Shown: in pieces, positions 10,705 through 20,972 of the stretch | How the letters are laid out: each line of letters begins with the position of its first letter | Position numbering within the stretch: position 1 is the stretch's first letter | Assembly (NCBI GenBank): GCA_948567375.1 | Contig: OX419758.1 | Location: forward strand, 50,039,001-50,103,000 | From: Lunularia cruciata | Taxonomy: Eukaryota > Streptophyta > Marchantiopsida > Lunulariales > Lunulariaceae | Direction: 5' to 3' | DNA: 64,000 nt | Program-made: the position numbers and the translations under genes | The notes under the pieces: model-generated | The model's input: only the letters and a program-made list of their open reading frames with translations | Told to the model about the DNA's origin: nothing | Databases searched by the model: none

Positions 10705-11442
10705 TGTAATACCAAGAGCTAGCCATATGATCTAGATGTGAAATTTGGTTTGGTAACATCTAGAATGATGTTATACATGATGGTCAAAATAGATCAAATA
10801 GAAGTATCACCAAAAGAGTACTTTTACTAATAGAGCAGAAACCGAAATAGACTTGAGAACCTAAGAACCAATAGCTAGACATATGATTTAAAGGTGAGAA
10901 TTGATTTGGTAACATCTAGAAGGATGTTACACATGATCAACTAAACATATCAAAAACAGGTATCACCAAAAGGAGACTTCTAGTAATAGAGTAGGAACCA
11001 AAATATGCTTGAAATCTTTGAAAGCAATTTTGGAGGCCTAAACGGATGAATTAGGCCTCAAAAATATGCAGATGCCCCCCCTCCCCAATGGGAAAGAGGT
11101 TGGCCTTCCCTCCCCCCTTGGTTTGTCTTGTCAAGAGCTTTCAATGATACCTTACGTGATTTTGAGACTCCTACAGGAAAATTCCCTAAAAGATTCCCTC
11201 CGATCAAAGCTTTTTTGACCAACCAGATAGGACCTAGACTGACATGTCACCCATCCAAGTAAGTAATCTAAGGGTGGAGCTTGTTGATATATCACCTATC
11301 TGTGTGCCTAATCCTATGGTGGAGCTTCCTTGGAAGAGATCCTCTTTGTCTATATAATAAACAGAAGGTGCTCCTTTGGGGCACCAAATGTTGAGTGTGT
11401 AATTTGTGTTTCTCTCTCTTCTCTTGTCCTTGGAGTATTACA
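10705..11442 (+). repeat. Element A 5' LTR
   Basis: TG...CA ends. It carries two diverged tandem units of roughly 155 bp, each with a gctag(c/a)catatgat start, tttggtaacatctagaa and gtatcaccaaaag. Both are also present in the 3' LTR, so the duplication predates insertion. A TATA box precedes the last 90 bp. Confidence 0.92.
11351..11357 (+). promoter_or_regulatory. TATA box of element A 5' LTR
   Basis: tctatataataaa is conserved in the 3' LTR near 29261-29273. It lies about 90 bp before the LTR end, fitting a U3 promoter with a short R-U5. Confidence 0.6.
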
Positions 11443-11443
11443 A

Positions 11444-11456
11444 TGGTATCAAAGCA
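11444..11456 (+). promoter_or_regulatory. Primer-binding site of element A
   Basis: TGGTATCAAAGC begins two bases after the LTR end. It differs at one position from TGGTATCAGAGC, the plant initiator tRNA-Met type primer site typical of chromoviruses. Confidence 0.85.
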
Positions 11457-11582
11457 AGTGTCTTAGTCCAAGAGAGTGGATCACCCCTCTTGGAAGAGCA
11501 TGAACTACTAAAATTGAGTAATTTGAGATGGAGAACACAGAGTAGTTGCTAGACTTAGGAAGGACTTTAGAGAGCGGACGGG

Positions 11583-13113
11583 ATGGATGCACCGGGAGGA
11601 CAATTTCCTGCACCTAGCTTTCCATTCCACATCAAGGTTATGTACATCCAGCGTGAGCAAATGAGGGTGTCGTAAGTTTATCACTTTGGCATAGAATTCA
11701 TGGACAAGGTGATGAACTCACCAAACCCGGTGATTCTACTTGTGGTGATATATGACAAAGAGTGGGATTTGACAATCTACATTCTACTATGAATGATATA
11801 GATGTGAATGTCCCAAATCCTCTCCCTTTCAACACTCAAGGAGAAATCTGTTATGAAGTGAGACCAAAAGTGATGTTTAGAGATTTTGTGGTTAGAAATT
11901 TTGGCGAGGAGTATTATCAACAAGTGATAGCTTCTGAGGTCCCAATGGTAGTTCTGATAGTTTGTGCGCCTTCTAGAGTGATCATATTGACTCTATATTG
12001 AAGTAGACATTAGCAATTGAGTGTTGCAAGAACCATGGATCTGCAATTGCAAGAGTTGGTGCAAGGAATGCAAGGGATGTTGAATGAATTTTGAGAGATT
12101 AAGATGACCATGGAGACATTACAAAGTCAAGTGCAGATCCTTAGGAATGATCAAGCCATGCAAGAAGAAGAGCAGTCTCAAAACCCAATACATACAACTA
12201 AAGTACTTAGAGAGGCACCTGTGCCTACGAACCCTATCAACAATGAAGCCACATTGCTACTTCGGATGAAGAAGACCTGCAACATTGAGCCTTACAAGAG
12301 GCCACGTATGATGGGAGTAGTGGAAAATTGGATCTCAAGAATGAATTGATATTTTTGATTGTTCTCAACAGAGATCACGAAGCATGCTGCAAATGTGTTT
12401 GCATGTGAGTACTTGACCGATAAAGCCCTCACATGGTATGATGCTTGGTTACGATCTATGTTGGCAGAGAGAAGGAAGGTCATGTAGACATCAATGCCAA
12501 AAGGATTGTTGAAGAATTTCCAATCGGTGGATTTTGTGCAGATGGCTCAAACCTGACTATGGGGATTGAGATAGAAGAACAACATATAAGAGTGTGTGGA
12601 TGCATTTCTGGATCTACAAGTTGCAATAACCGACATGAGTCCAATAGAGGCTCTCAACAATTTCAAACAAGGGTTAAAGGAGCGGATTCGCCAAGAAGTC
12701 ATGGTGCAAAATCCTTGCACATTATTTGAAGCCATTGCTTGTGCACAGAGAATAGTAGGAGCATTAGGTGGAGGTGAAGGAGTAGTTCCACCTCAACATT
12801 ATTGAGCAAAAATGCCACACATGGGTGGACCTATACCGATGGAATTGGGCAACCTTTAATTTTGAGATCAAGGAGCACGACCGCTTCAAGGGGAGCGTGG
12901 ATGGGTAGAAGAACAAAGAGATGGAGTCCCATAAGGAGAAGGAACTTGAGAAGAACAACGCCATTGTTACAATCGTGGCTGTATTGTGCACATATCTACC
13001 AACTATTGCACTCGTTTCCCTAGAGGCCCTTGGCCTTCATACAAGCAATCTTTGAACAACATGGAGAGGTCCATTGAAGAGGAGGAGGTGAAAAACACTT
13101 TGGAAAATAAAGA
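11583..13113 (+). pseudogene. Element A gag (broken)
   Basis: The likely start is ATG GAT GCA CCG GGA (11583). Recognisable capsid-type text includes PIEALNNFKQGLKERI and FEAIACAQRIVGAL around 12630-12770. A damaged zinc knuckle lies near 12966-13010, reading CYNRG..VHIST..YC, with one zinc-binding Cys changed to Arg and the last to Tyr. Several stops and frameshifts break it. It would form the cytoplasmic virus-like particle and bind element RNA in an intact copy. Confidence 0.7.
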
Positions 13114-14791
13114 TTGCCAATAAATGTACCTCACGGCCTTACTGGCTCAATAAGGAAGAAGAGAAGTGAAGGAAGGAAGAAGACTAATGTGCAAAGATCC
13201 CGAAAGTCAACCTCACAATTGATTGTCGTGAATGGAGTCCTAAAAGGTAATCAAGTGAGAGTATTAATCAATCCAAGAGCAATAGAGAATTTCTTATCTT
13301 GCTCTATTACAATAAGATTGGGAATGGATCTAGAGAGAGATGGGAGTGAAGAAGTAGAGTTGCCTAACGGGCAAACAGAGAGGATTGAATCATTACTTAG
13401 ACGGATCCCATTCTTTGTAGGAGAATATCATGAAGCAATTGAGTGGTGAGTGATACAATTAGCTCGTTATGATGCAATCTTAGGTATGTTATGGATGGAG
13501 CATTACAACCCTATGGTAGATTGGAGGAAGAAAGTAGTGAGAACTCACCAATGGTCAATTATTGGGGATAAAGAAAAATCACCTAGGCATGATCTGCCTC
13601 TATATGTCATAGGGACGGCAATTGTCTGTAAGACCGATAGATGTTTCATGGGTCTAATAAGAGAAGTCCAGAGTGCACAACTCGATGGACAAATTCTTGA
13701 GAAATTGAAGGCTGTGGTAGATGAATTTCAAGATGTCTTTCCTGATGATCTACCCTTAGGATTACCACCAAAAAGGAGAGTAGATCATAAAATTGAGACA
13801 GTCCCAAGGAAGACACCTCCTTGTAAGGCCCCATATTGCATATCACCTCATGAGTTGGAGGAGTGTAAGACTCAAATTGAGGAGATGCTGCAGAAGGAGT
13901 TCATCTAACCTAGTGTATCACCATATGGGGCTCTTGTCTTGTTTGTGAAGAAGAAAGATGATTCAATGCACATGTGCATTGACTATCGAGGTCTCAATAA
14001 GCAAATAATGAAGAACAAATACCCCTTACCTTGCATGGATGATCTGTTTGATCAACTCCATGGAGCAAGATACTTTACCAAATTGGACTTGCGGAGTGGT
14101 TACAATCAAATCCAAATTGCAGAGGAGGATGTATACAAAACTGCCTTTCCAACCAAGTATGGCCACTTTGAGTATCTTGTGATGCCTTTTGGCCTCACCA
14201 ATGTACCTACCACTTTCATGAGTCTAATGAATGACATATTTCAACCATACTTGGATAAGTCTGTTATCATCTTCTTGGATGATATCTTAGTATACAGTAG
14301 CACAATGACGGAACATATAAAGTAGCACGATGACGGAACACAAACAACATCTATGAGAGGTCCTCTAGATTCTAAGACAGAATCAATTGTACGCCAAAAT
14401 CCCAAAGTGTGAGTTTGGCAAGTCTAAAGTAGACTACTTGGGGCATAGAGTAAGTGCAGAGGGCATTCAAGTGTTGATGGATAAAATAGAGGTCACTCAA
14501 AAATGGAGTGCCCCAGAAGATCAGACTCAACTCAGAGCTTCTTGGGGTTGACGAGATTCTATCATAGATTTGTCAAGGACTTCTCCAAGGTTGCACAACC
14601 TTTAATGGCACTACTGGGCAAGGGGAAGAGTGAACATGGGAAACCGCACAAGAGTTGGCCTTTCAAGAATTGAAAGCCGCCTTGCTACATGCACCAATCT
14701 TGAAGTGGTATGACCCAAAATGTGCAATCAAGTTGGCTATAAATGCATCAAGCGTAGCAATAGGAGCAGTCCTACAACAAGAGTGCCATGA
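13114..14791 (+). pseudogene. Element A protease and reverse transcriptase (broken)
   Basis: The protease region has LINPRAIENFLS in place of the usual LID-type active-site loop, so the catalytic Asp is Asn. A stop follows at 13447. RT begins near 13680 (FPDDLPLGLPPKRRVDHKIE) and has MCIDYRGLN, the catalytic FLDDILVYS and the thumb text SAEGIQVL. A stop at 13906 and a 25-bp tandem duplication at 14296-14345 break the frame. RNase H starts (AIGAVLQQECHD) but is cut at 14791 by B1; its continuation is at 26862. Confidence 0.85.
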
Positions 14792-15401
14792 GAGGCAAAT
14801 GGCTTAACGGAAAAGGCAAATGGGTTACTTTGCAAAATTTTGAATAAGGTGATTGTCAATTATGCCTATGACTGGGATACAAAATTACCAACCGTGTTGT
14901 GGGCATATTGAACGACAGAAAAGATTACAACCAAGCAAACTCCATACTTCTTGACATATGGCTTGCATCCCATACTACTAGTTGAATTTGAAGTACCGAC
15001 ATATTGGATTCTTTGCAAAGAACGACTGTCAAAGGAAGAAAGCCATGATTTTTGGATCCATCAACTGATGTGGTTAGAAGAGAAAAGAGATGATGCAATG
15101 CAAACCACAAAGGAAAGTCAGGCTCGATAAGCATATCAAGCCTGTGGTTGTACCTGAAGGAGATTTGGTTTTGTTATATGGCAATCGCCAAATATTTTTT
15201 CCAAGCAAGTTGCATTTGAGATGGATGGGGCCCTATCGAGTTCTTCATCTTTATGAAAATGGGTCCATGCAACTTGTAGATCTGGAGGGCAATCCTTTTT
15301 CCACTCGAGTAAACAGGTGGAGAGTTTGGAGATATTGGACCATAGACATGGAAGTCTCTAAGACACTTGAGGTCTATGTTTGCGGGGACGCTCACATTTG
15401 A
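14792..15401 (+). pseudogene. B1 integrase C-terminal region
   Basis: The text matches B2's integrase end. It includes NKVIVNYAYDWDTKLPTVLW, LTYGLHPILLVEFEVPTYWI, KHIKPVVVPEGDLVLLYGN and RWMGPYRVLHLYENGSMQLV, and ends GDAHI-stop at 15401. A polypurine tract (gagggaggggg) and LTR start follow. There is a frame change near 15090. No chromodomain is present, unlike elements A and C. Confidence 0.8.
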
Positions 15402-15791
15402 GGGAGGGGGTATGTGGTACCCACATTTTTTTTTCAAAATGAAGAAGAAGAAGTGTATAGAGAAGTCGGATTGCGTTTGTATGACCAAAGAAGGCAAAGA
15501 AAGAGTCTTTGGGATGAAACCCAAGGTAAAGTGGCTTTGGGTCATAAGGCAAAGTACTCGGATGTGCCCTATCAGCATACAACCCAAAGTAAGGAGTCTT
15601 CGTATTGGGGGAAGCTCAACCCAAGGCAAAGACAATGTAACAACCTTTCTTTGGGGTGAGAAATTCAAGAAAGGACCATTCAAAATCGATGGCCATATGC
15701 GTGAAGTACAATTGACAGTGACAAGCGCATGCAAGAGGTGTGATTTCTTGGTAGAAACTCAAATTGAAGAGAGACAAAGAAGGCGTGACTC

Positions 15792-15798
15792 TATAAAA
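15792..15798 (+). promoter_or_regulatory. TATA box inside the B1 LTR, upstream of the LTR reading frame
   Basis: TATAAAA lies about 380 bp into the LTR in the context gactctataaaaatcgggc. The same context recurs in B4 (61534-61540) and in the minus-strand LTR piece near 56612-56618; in B2's 3' LTR it is mutated. Transcription from here would put the LTR reading frame in the R-U5 leader. Confidence 0.6.
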
Positions 15799-15818
15799 AT
15801 CGGGCTAACGATGAAGCA

Positions 15819-17183
15819 ATGTCGAGCAATTTTCCTTTGCCGTTGAGGAGCCATCCTGCAAATGATCGTGGGAAGGGAAGTAGAGTTGAAGACACGCTAG
15901 TGTGTAGAGAAGAATTCAAGAGAGTGAAACCGAGAGACAGTGAGGAAGCAAGAAAGATGGGAGGAGGAAAGAAGAACTTCAAATTTGTAGTGAGAAATCA
16001 TGTGATTCGGAGGTTAGATGTGATTGTGAGAATCGAAGTCTTGAGCCGACTTCGGATCACATTCTTGGCATGGAACTGGAATGTAAGTTTTTCAGGTTTC
16101 ATGATCAAGATAATCAAGAGTAAGTGTCTCAATGGCCCCAAGGAAGAGGTGAAGAGAGGAAATCTGGCTCGAAGGACAGAGTCGGATTGGAGATTAGTGC
16201 TCGGGAGAGAGGCAGGCACGGAGCAAGGTGCCATATTCTTGGGTAAGGGAGAAGTAGCAGAAGAAACCCAAGAAGTGAGGGATGCCTTCTCTTCGAAGAG
16301 AACAAAGAATGGGTATAAGGTCAAGAGTTACAAAGATCCAATGAAGAGAAGGATCGTGAGTGCTCTCATGGCAATCCTAAAGCCAGAGAGAACAACTTAT
16401 GTGATGAAACACCAAGCGGTGTTCTTCCATAAGATGTTTGCAGGAGAACCTATCAACTGGATGAGGTGCTTTCATGGGAGGACGAGACAAATGGTGTGGA
16501 ATTTGCGGGATAAGTTGCCTCCACACTACATCGTGCCATTTGCAGCACATTTCTACCTCGTGTTGAATTTGCTCAATTTGGCGGAGCGCAACAAAATGGT
16601 GTCTCACTTCCATCCCAACTTGAGAAGAGAAGTCGATGCGGAGGAGCAGCAATACATTCTTCAAATCCGAAGCATTGATGAGTACTACGCGAAGACGTGC
16701 AAGAGCATGGAGATAGAGGTAAGTACTCCAAAGTTGAAGAAGAGGAGTCAACAAGGAGAAGGTGAAGACATAGAAAAGACAAGGCCTCGGAAGACCAGGA
16801 GAGGAAACCCAAGGAAAGGCATAGTGGTGATCGTGTCATCAAAGGAAGACTTGGAAGGCAAAGCCAAGTGCAAGACCGAAGACTCGAAAAATGAGGAAGA
16901 ACCGGAGCTCACGCTGCAAAGTGGAGATATGAGTAGCAATAGTGATGAAGGTAGGAAGATGACATTGGTACCTACTACCAAAGAAGAAGAAGAAGTTTGG
17001 GTGGAGCTCGAGGAAGAGAATAATGCAAAGTTGGAGGACAATGTACCCGAGCTAGAGGAGAAGAAGTTTATGATTCAGAGAGGAGTTTGGTCGAGATACA
17101 AGGCAAAGTGTGAAGCGGGTCCAAGCAAGGCAAGGGAAGAAGTGAATGCTAGCTCGAGGAGTGAAGCGTCTATTCCGATATGA
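15819..17183 (+). CDS. LTR-encoded protein (N-terminal domain plus acidic linker), B1 copy
   Basis: 454 open codons lie wholly inside an LTR. The conserved start is probably Met in MGGGKKNFKF (15957); an earlier ATG at 15819 is also open. Blocks shared with other copies are IEVLSRLRITFLAWNWN, TESDWRLVLGREA, AVFFHKMFAGEPINW, WNLRDKLPPHYIVPFAAHF and EEQQYILQIRS. A highly charged Glu/Lys/Ser linker follows. The stop at 17181 is a point change (ATA TGA CGA); the frame continues in the same phase as RR..RRRQVSSEEEVKKE, the start of the coiled coil seen in B2, until the deletion at 17236. It resembles no standard retrotransposon enzyme. A loose likeness to the extra plant-specific proteins of Athila/Ogre-type elements is possible, but I would not name it. 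Function unknown. Confidence 0.65.
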   Translation: MSSNFPLPLRSHPANDRGKGSRVEDTLVCREEFKRVKPRDSEEARKMGGGKKNFKFVVRNHVIRRLDVIVRIEVLSRLRITFLAWNWNVSFSGFMIKIIKSKCLNGPKEEVKRGNLARRTESDWRLVLGREAGTEQGAIFLGKGEVAEETQEVRDAFSSKRTKNGYKVKSYKDPMKRRIVSALMAILKPERTTYVMKHQAVFFHKMFAGEPINWMRCFHGRTRQMVWNLRDKLPPHYIVPFAAHFYLVLNLLNLAERNKMVSHFHPNLRREVDAEEQQYILQIRSIDEYYAKTCKSMEIEVSTPKLKKRSQQGEGEDIEKTRPRKTRRGNPRKGIVVIVSSKEDLEGKAKCKTEDSKNEEEPELTLQSGDMSSNSDEGRKMTLVPTTKEEEEVWVELEEENNAKLEDNVPELEEKKFMIQRGVWSRYKAKCEAGPSKAREEVNASSRSEASIPI

Positions 17184-17236
17184 CGACTGTAGAGAAGAAG
17201 GCAAGTATCAAGTGAAGAAGAGGTAAAGAAGGAGAT

Positions 17237-18282
17237 CCTTAAAGCTTGGAACTGGTACACCCATGTGACCCAAAAGAGGTTTGTATTGGCAGACTGGGTA
17301 GACAACTTCCTAGAATGATTCCGAGAGGTTGACTATGACACGAGTGTCTTCGCGGCACTCAACGATTTAGACCAAGGCAAGAAGGAGAAGTTGAGAGATT
17401 ACTCTGAGCGGTTCATGGCACTCTTGAATCGAGTTCCAAAGCAATTGGGGGTGGTGGGTTACTCCGATGCCCAAGCCATTACCTGGTTCCTGAGAAGAAT
17501 TTCACCAAAGATCCAAATCTTTGCAAGGGAGAGGAATGTAACTTCCCTTGACAAGGTACTCAAACATGTCGATCGTTACGAGGCGGCCCACTCTCACTCT
17601 ACCGGCAACCAGAGGAACTGGGAGAAGAAAGGCAAGAAGCCCAGAAGGAGAGCTTCACGTAATACATCCTCTTCTTTGGAGGAATCCTCCATGTCTTCGC
17701 GCTCTTCTTCGGAATCCGAAGAAGAATCCAAGCCAAGACAAGTAAGAAGACGTGGGGGTAAGAAACCAGTGACTCCTCCAGCAAAGAGTGTACATAAGGC
17801 GGATAACAAGCTAGATGTCCTCATTAAGGAGTTTTTGGATTTTAAGATCCAGATGATTGGGGCTAAAGACAAAAGGAAGGCCCCAACATTTGGCAGATCA
17901 AATGTATGGTGCACCGCATGTGGCCAGTCGGGCCATGCAAACATGGTATGCAATACTCGTAATGCATTCCCGATGCAGCAAATCAATTGGGTTTTGAGAT
18001 GGAACCAAGACAAGGAAGAAGAAGTTGCATACCAAATGCAAGAGGTACAGCCTTAGGCTAGCACATCGTATCAAGGTCCAAGGTTTGGACCAAGGGAGTA
18101 TAACCCCAATGCTCCTCCATGAAGACCACCAATGAGCAACCAAAATCGACCTCAGAATGTTGCACCCGGAGCCTATTACAATTGTGGCTTGATGGGACAT
18201 TGGTCTCCAAATTGTTCAGAGCCAAGAAGGCAAATTGGGTACGTTCCCTTGTGCGGAAATTGCAAAGGATTGGGTCATACGG
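17237..18282 (+). pseudogene. B1 gag, 5' part up to third zinc knuckle
   Basis: It begins inside the capsid (WYTHVTQKRFVLADW) and runs through YSERFMALLNRVPKQLGVVG and ARERNVTSLDKVLKHVDRYE, then a Ser/Arg-rich linker. Knuckle 1 is CTACGQSGHANMVC and knuckle 2 is CYNCGLMGHWSPNC. Knuckle 3, CGNCKGLGHT, is cut by insertion D after the zinc-binding His. Three CCHC knuckles in one Gag is more than the usual one or two. The gag N terminus is missing because of the LTR-gag deletion at 17236. Confidence 0.8.
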
Positions 18283-20045
18283 TGTCGCGGGGATCGTATG
18301 GTCTTGAGATTGCGCTGGGCACCTGGCTGCCTGCACTTAGGCTTTTGGATTGTTTTGTCCTTCTTGTACTATCTATTATTAGTCCTGGCTCATATTCTCG
18401 ACCTCTTGTTTGGTCTATTATCCTTGGCTTTAGTATGTTTTGGGTTTGGTGGGTTTTGTAGTTCTGGTCTAGACTGATATTCCAGAGAGAATGATCTGGT
18501 GGGGTTTTGTGGAGTTATCCACAAGTTATGCGACCGGACTCAATCTTGGGCAATTAGTTAAATGTGCTGACTCATCTACATAAGCTGGACTGAGTGTAAA
18601 AATAAAGTAAAAAAAAAAAAACATTATTATTATTTTTCTCTACCGCTGTTTGCACATCAAGTACACACTCTCAATCACAAAAATCTCATTTCCATTTCAA
18701 TTCCAAGTTTTGCAATTTATAATCCTTTGAGCCATGACACACGGCTCCTAACCAAATAGTGACCAAACCAAGGCACACTGACCAGCCAAGCACATGAAGA
18801 AAGAAAACAAATTGAGCAGGTCCTATATCCTATTCCTTACAACTCGTCATCTCCTTGTTCCATAGCATCTCCAAATTGTTGTTCTTTCCAAGTCTCCACT
18901 GTCCAGTAGGTCCTTCCTCGGGATTCTCCTTCTCTTCAATATTCCGGTATGTTAGATCTTCCCAAATGCTCTGCACTGCTCTTGCCATAGGATTCTACGC
19001 CTAGTAAAAGCTCATGAAAAATCCCGTATAGAGTTTCTATGTCCAGTCCTTGTATTATCTTGAGCCAAACATGATTTCTCTCTTCTTTTGTTCCTGTCTA
19101 CCTTTCCTTTAGATGAACCTTCAACTAGTAACAGATTCTCCGTCCAACCAACCTTTTGAGATTTTTCTATTCCTACCAAGCCCTTAGGGACACCTTTGTC
19201 CTGCTAACCTTTTTGCTGATTTTTGTCCTTCCGAATACCTTCCCTATTTTTCCCCTGCAATTTCTTCTCTTCTTTTCCTTTTGAGACTAATTGTCCTCTT
19301 CGAAGATCCTTCTCTTGGTCTCTGTTTTCAATCTTGGCTAAACCCTCTCCATGCTTATAGTCCTTTGTATTGCCAATAGGAAGTTCTTCTCTTGAGCTTC
19401 TCACTCAATGCTGCTCTGTCAGTTTGTCAGCCAGATTCCCTTCCCCTGAACCTTGATCCTTCCTTTGTCATTGACCCTTACTGCCTTTTGCCAAATTCAA
19501 ACCATTATGCGTTCTTGTTTCTTTGAGGAAAATCAACACCGTTCTCTAAAATCCCACACTGTTCTATCAATCGTCAGCCAACTTATCTTCACGTGCATCC
19601 TACTTCTCCCTTTGAAATTCAAACTTACTGCTTCTTTGAGAACTCAAAATCTATTCTGTTTTGCCTTCTGCCAACCTCAAATCTTACTGCCTTCCCTGAA
19701 AGCCCCTTCGATCGCTCCTATCTCTCCTTCATCTCCTTCCTTTCATTTCCCTATCCTTCTTTTGATTTCTGGTCTTGCCTTTCTTTTCTGCCAATTACCT
19801 CCTTTTGATTCTCAAAACAAAATCCTGTTCTCTCTTCCTATGATTTTTCAGAAAACCCTGCCTTCTCTTGATTCTTTGCCTTTTCTTGCCTCCACAATCT
19901 TTCACTTCTTTCTATATTTTCTATAATTCTCCTCCTTTTTTCTGACTCCACGATACTTCACTCCTTCCTGTCTCTACGATCCTTCACTCCCTACTCTCTA
20001 AACCTTTTTGTTTATCCACTTGTCATTCCAATTTCGTTTTACTTT

Positions 20046-20965
20046 TTGTCCTTCTTCTCCCGTCAATCCTTACTCCTCTCTGCCAAAATCCCAAAAACCT
20101 CCTCTCATTCTTCCTTTTCTCTGTCCACCTCCTATCCTATGCAAACTCGAAACCCTCATTCTCCAATCAGATAAAACAAAACTATGCCATTCTTCCTTCA
20201 CTCTCTCCCTAAAGAGCCTTCCTGATTACTCCTTCACAATCATTTCAATTCCTTCCTGCCCACCTTTTGTCCTCTGCAAACTCGAAACCCTCATTCTCCA
20301 ATCAAATAAAACAAATCTCTACCATTCTTCCTTCACTCTGTCCCTAAAGAGCCTTCTTGATTACTCCTTCACGATCATTTCAATTCCTTTTGTTTCACTA
20401 TCTTCATGCCCACCTTCTGTTCTCTGCAAACTCAAAACCCTCATTCTCCAATCAGATAAAACAAATGTCTGCCATTCTTCCTTCACTCTGTCCCTAAAGA
20501 GCCTTCCTGATTACTCCTTCACGATCATTTCAATTCCTTTTGTTTCACTTCTTTCTTGCCCACCTTCTATCCTCTGCAAACTCGAAACCCTCATTCTCCA
20601 ATCAGATAAAACAAACCTCTACCATTCTTCCTTCACTATGTCCCTAAAGAGCCTTCTTGATTACTCCTTCATGATCGTTTCAATTCCTTTTGTTTCACTT
20701 CCTTCCTGCCCACCTTCTGTCCTTTCCCAAGACTCAAAACCCTCTCACCTTTACCATTCAATCCCCTTCCTTACTGTCCTTCTTCCCCCCGTCGATCCTT
20801 ACTGCTCTCTGCCAAAATCCCAAAAATCTCTTCTCATTCTTCCTTCACTCTACCTAACGAGCCTTCCTGACTACTCCTTCACGATCATTCCAAGTCCTTT
20901 TCCTTACTGTCCTTCTTCTCCTGTTGATCCTTACTGCTCTCTGCCAAAAAATTCCAAATATCTCT
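20046..20965. repeat. CT-rich tandem repeat array in D
   Basis: Four units of about 150 bp begin gcaaactc(g/a)aaaccctcatt at 20141, 20276, 20426 and 20576 (spacing 135, 150, 150) and run to about 20725. A second repeat, containing gatccttactgctctctgcc, occurs near 20065, 20787 and 20922. A long plus-strand open frame across the array (20008-21006) is a by-product of stop-poor CT-rich repeats, not a gene. Confidence 0.85.
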
Positions 20966-20972
20966 TCTCATC

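Larger units (their letters stand above)
15413..17236 (+). repeat. B1 LTR, 5' half
   Basis: It starts TGTGGTACCCACA straight after the polypurine tract. It matches the minus-strand LTR at 39371 downward and B4 from 61148. It contains the U3, a TATA box and most of the N-terminal part of the LTR reading frame, then breaks at about 17236 (gagatc|cttaaagct) into gag sequence. Confidence 0.88.

Noticed and set aside
14787-14791. Chance that the catga repeat at B1's ends is not a target duplication
   Set aside because: It was doubted because the left end is not an LTR terminus. Exact codon continuity of element A's RNase H across one copy of catga makes coincidence unlikely, though trimming of the left end is unexplained.
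15358-15734. Minus-strand frames of 74-186 codons over the B1 pol end and LTR start
   Set aside because: These are mirror frames of pol and U3 repeated at every B LTR; coding signal is on the other strand.
20141-20725. Regularly spaced repeats considered as a CRISPR array
   Set aside because: Units are about 150 bp, CT-rich, contiguous without unique spacers, and inside a plant retrotransposon nest.
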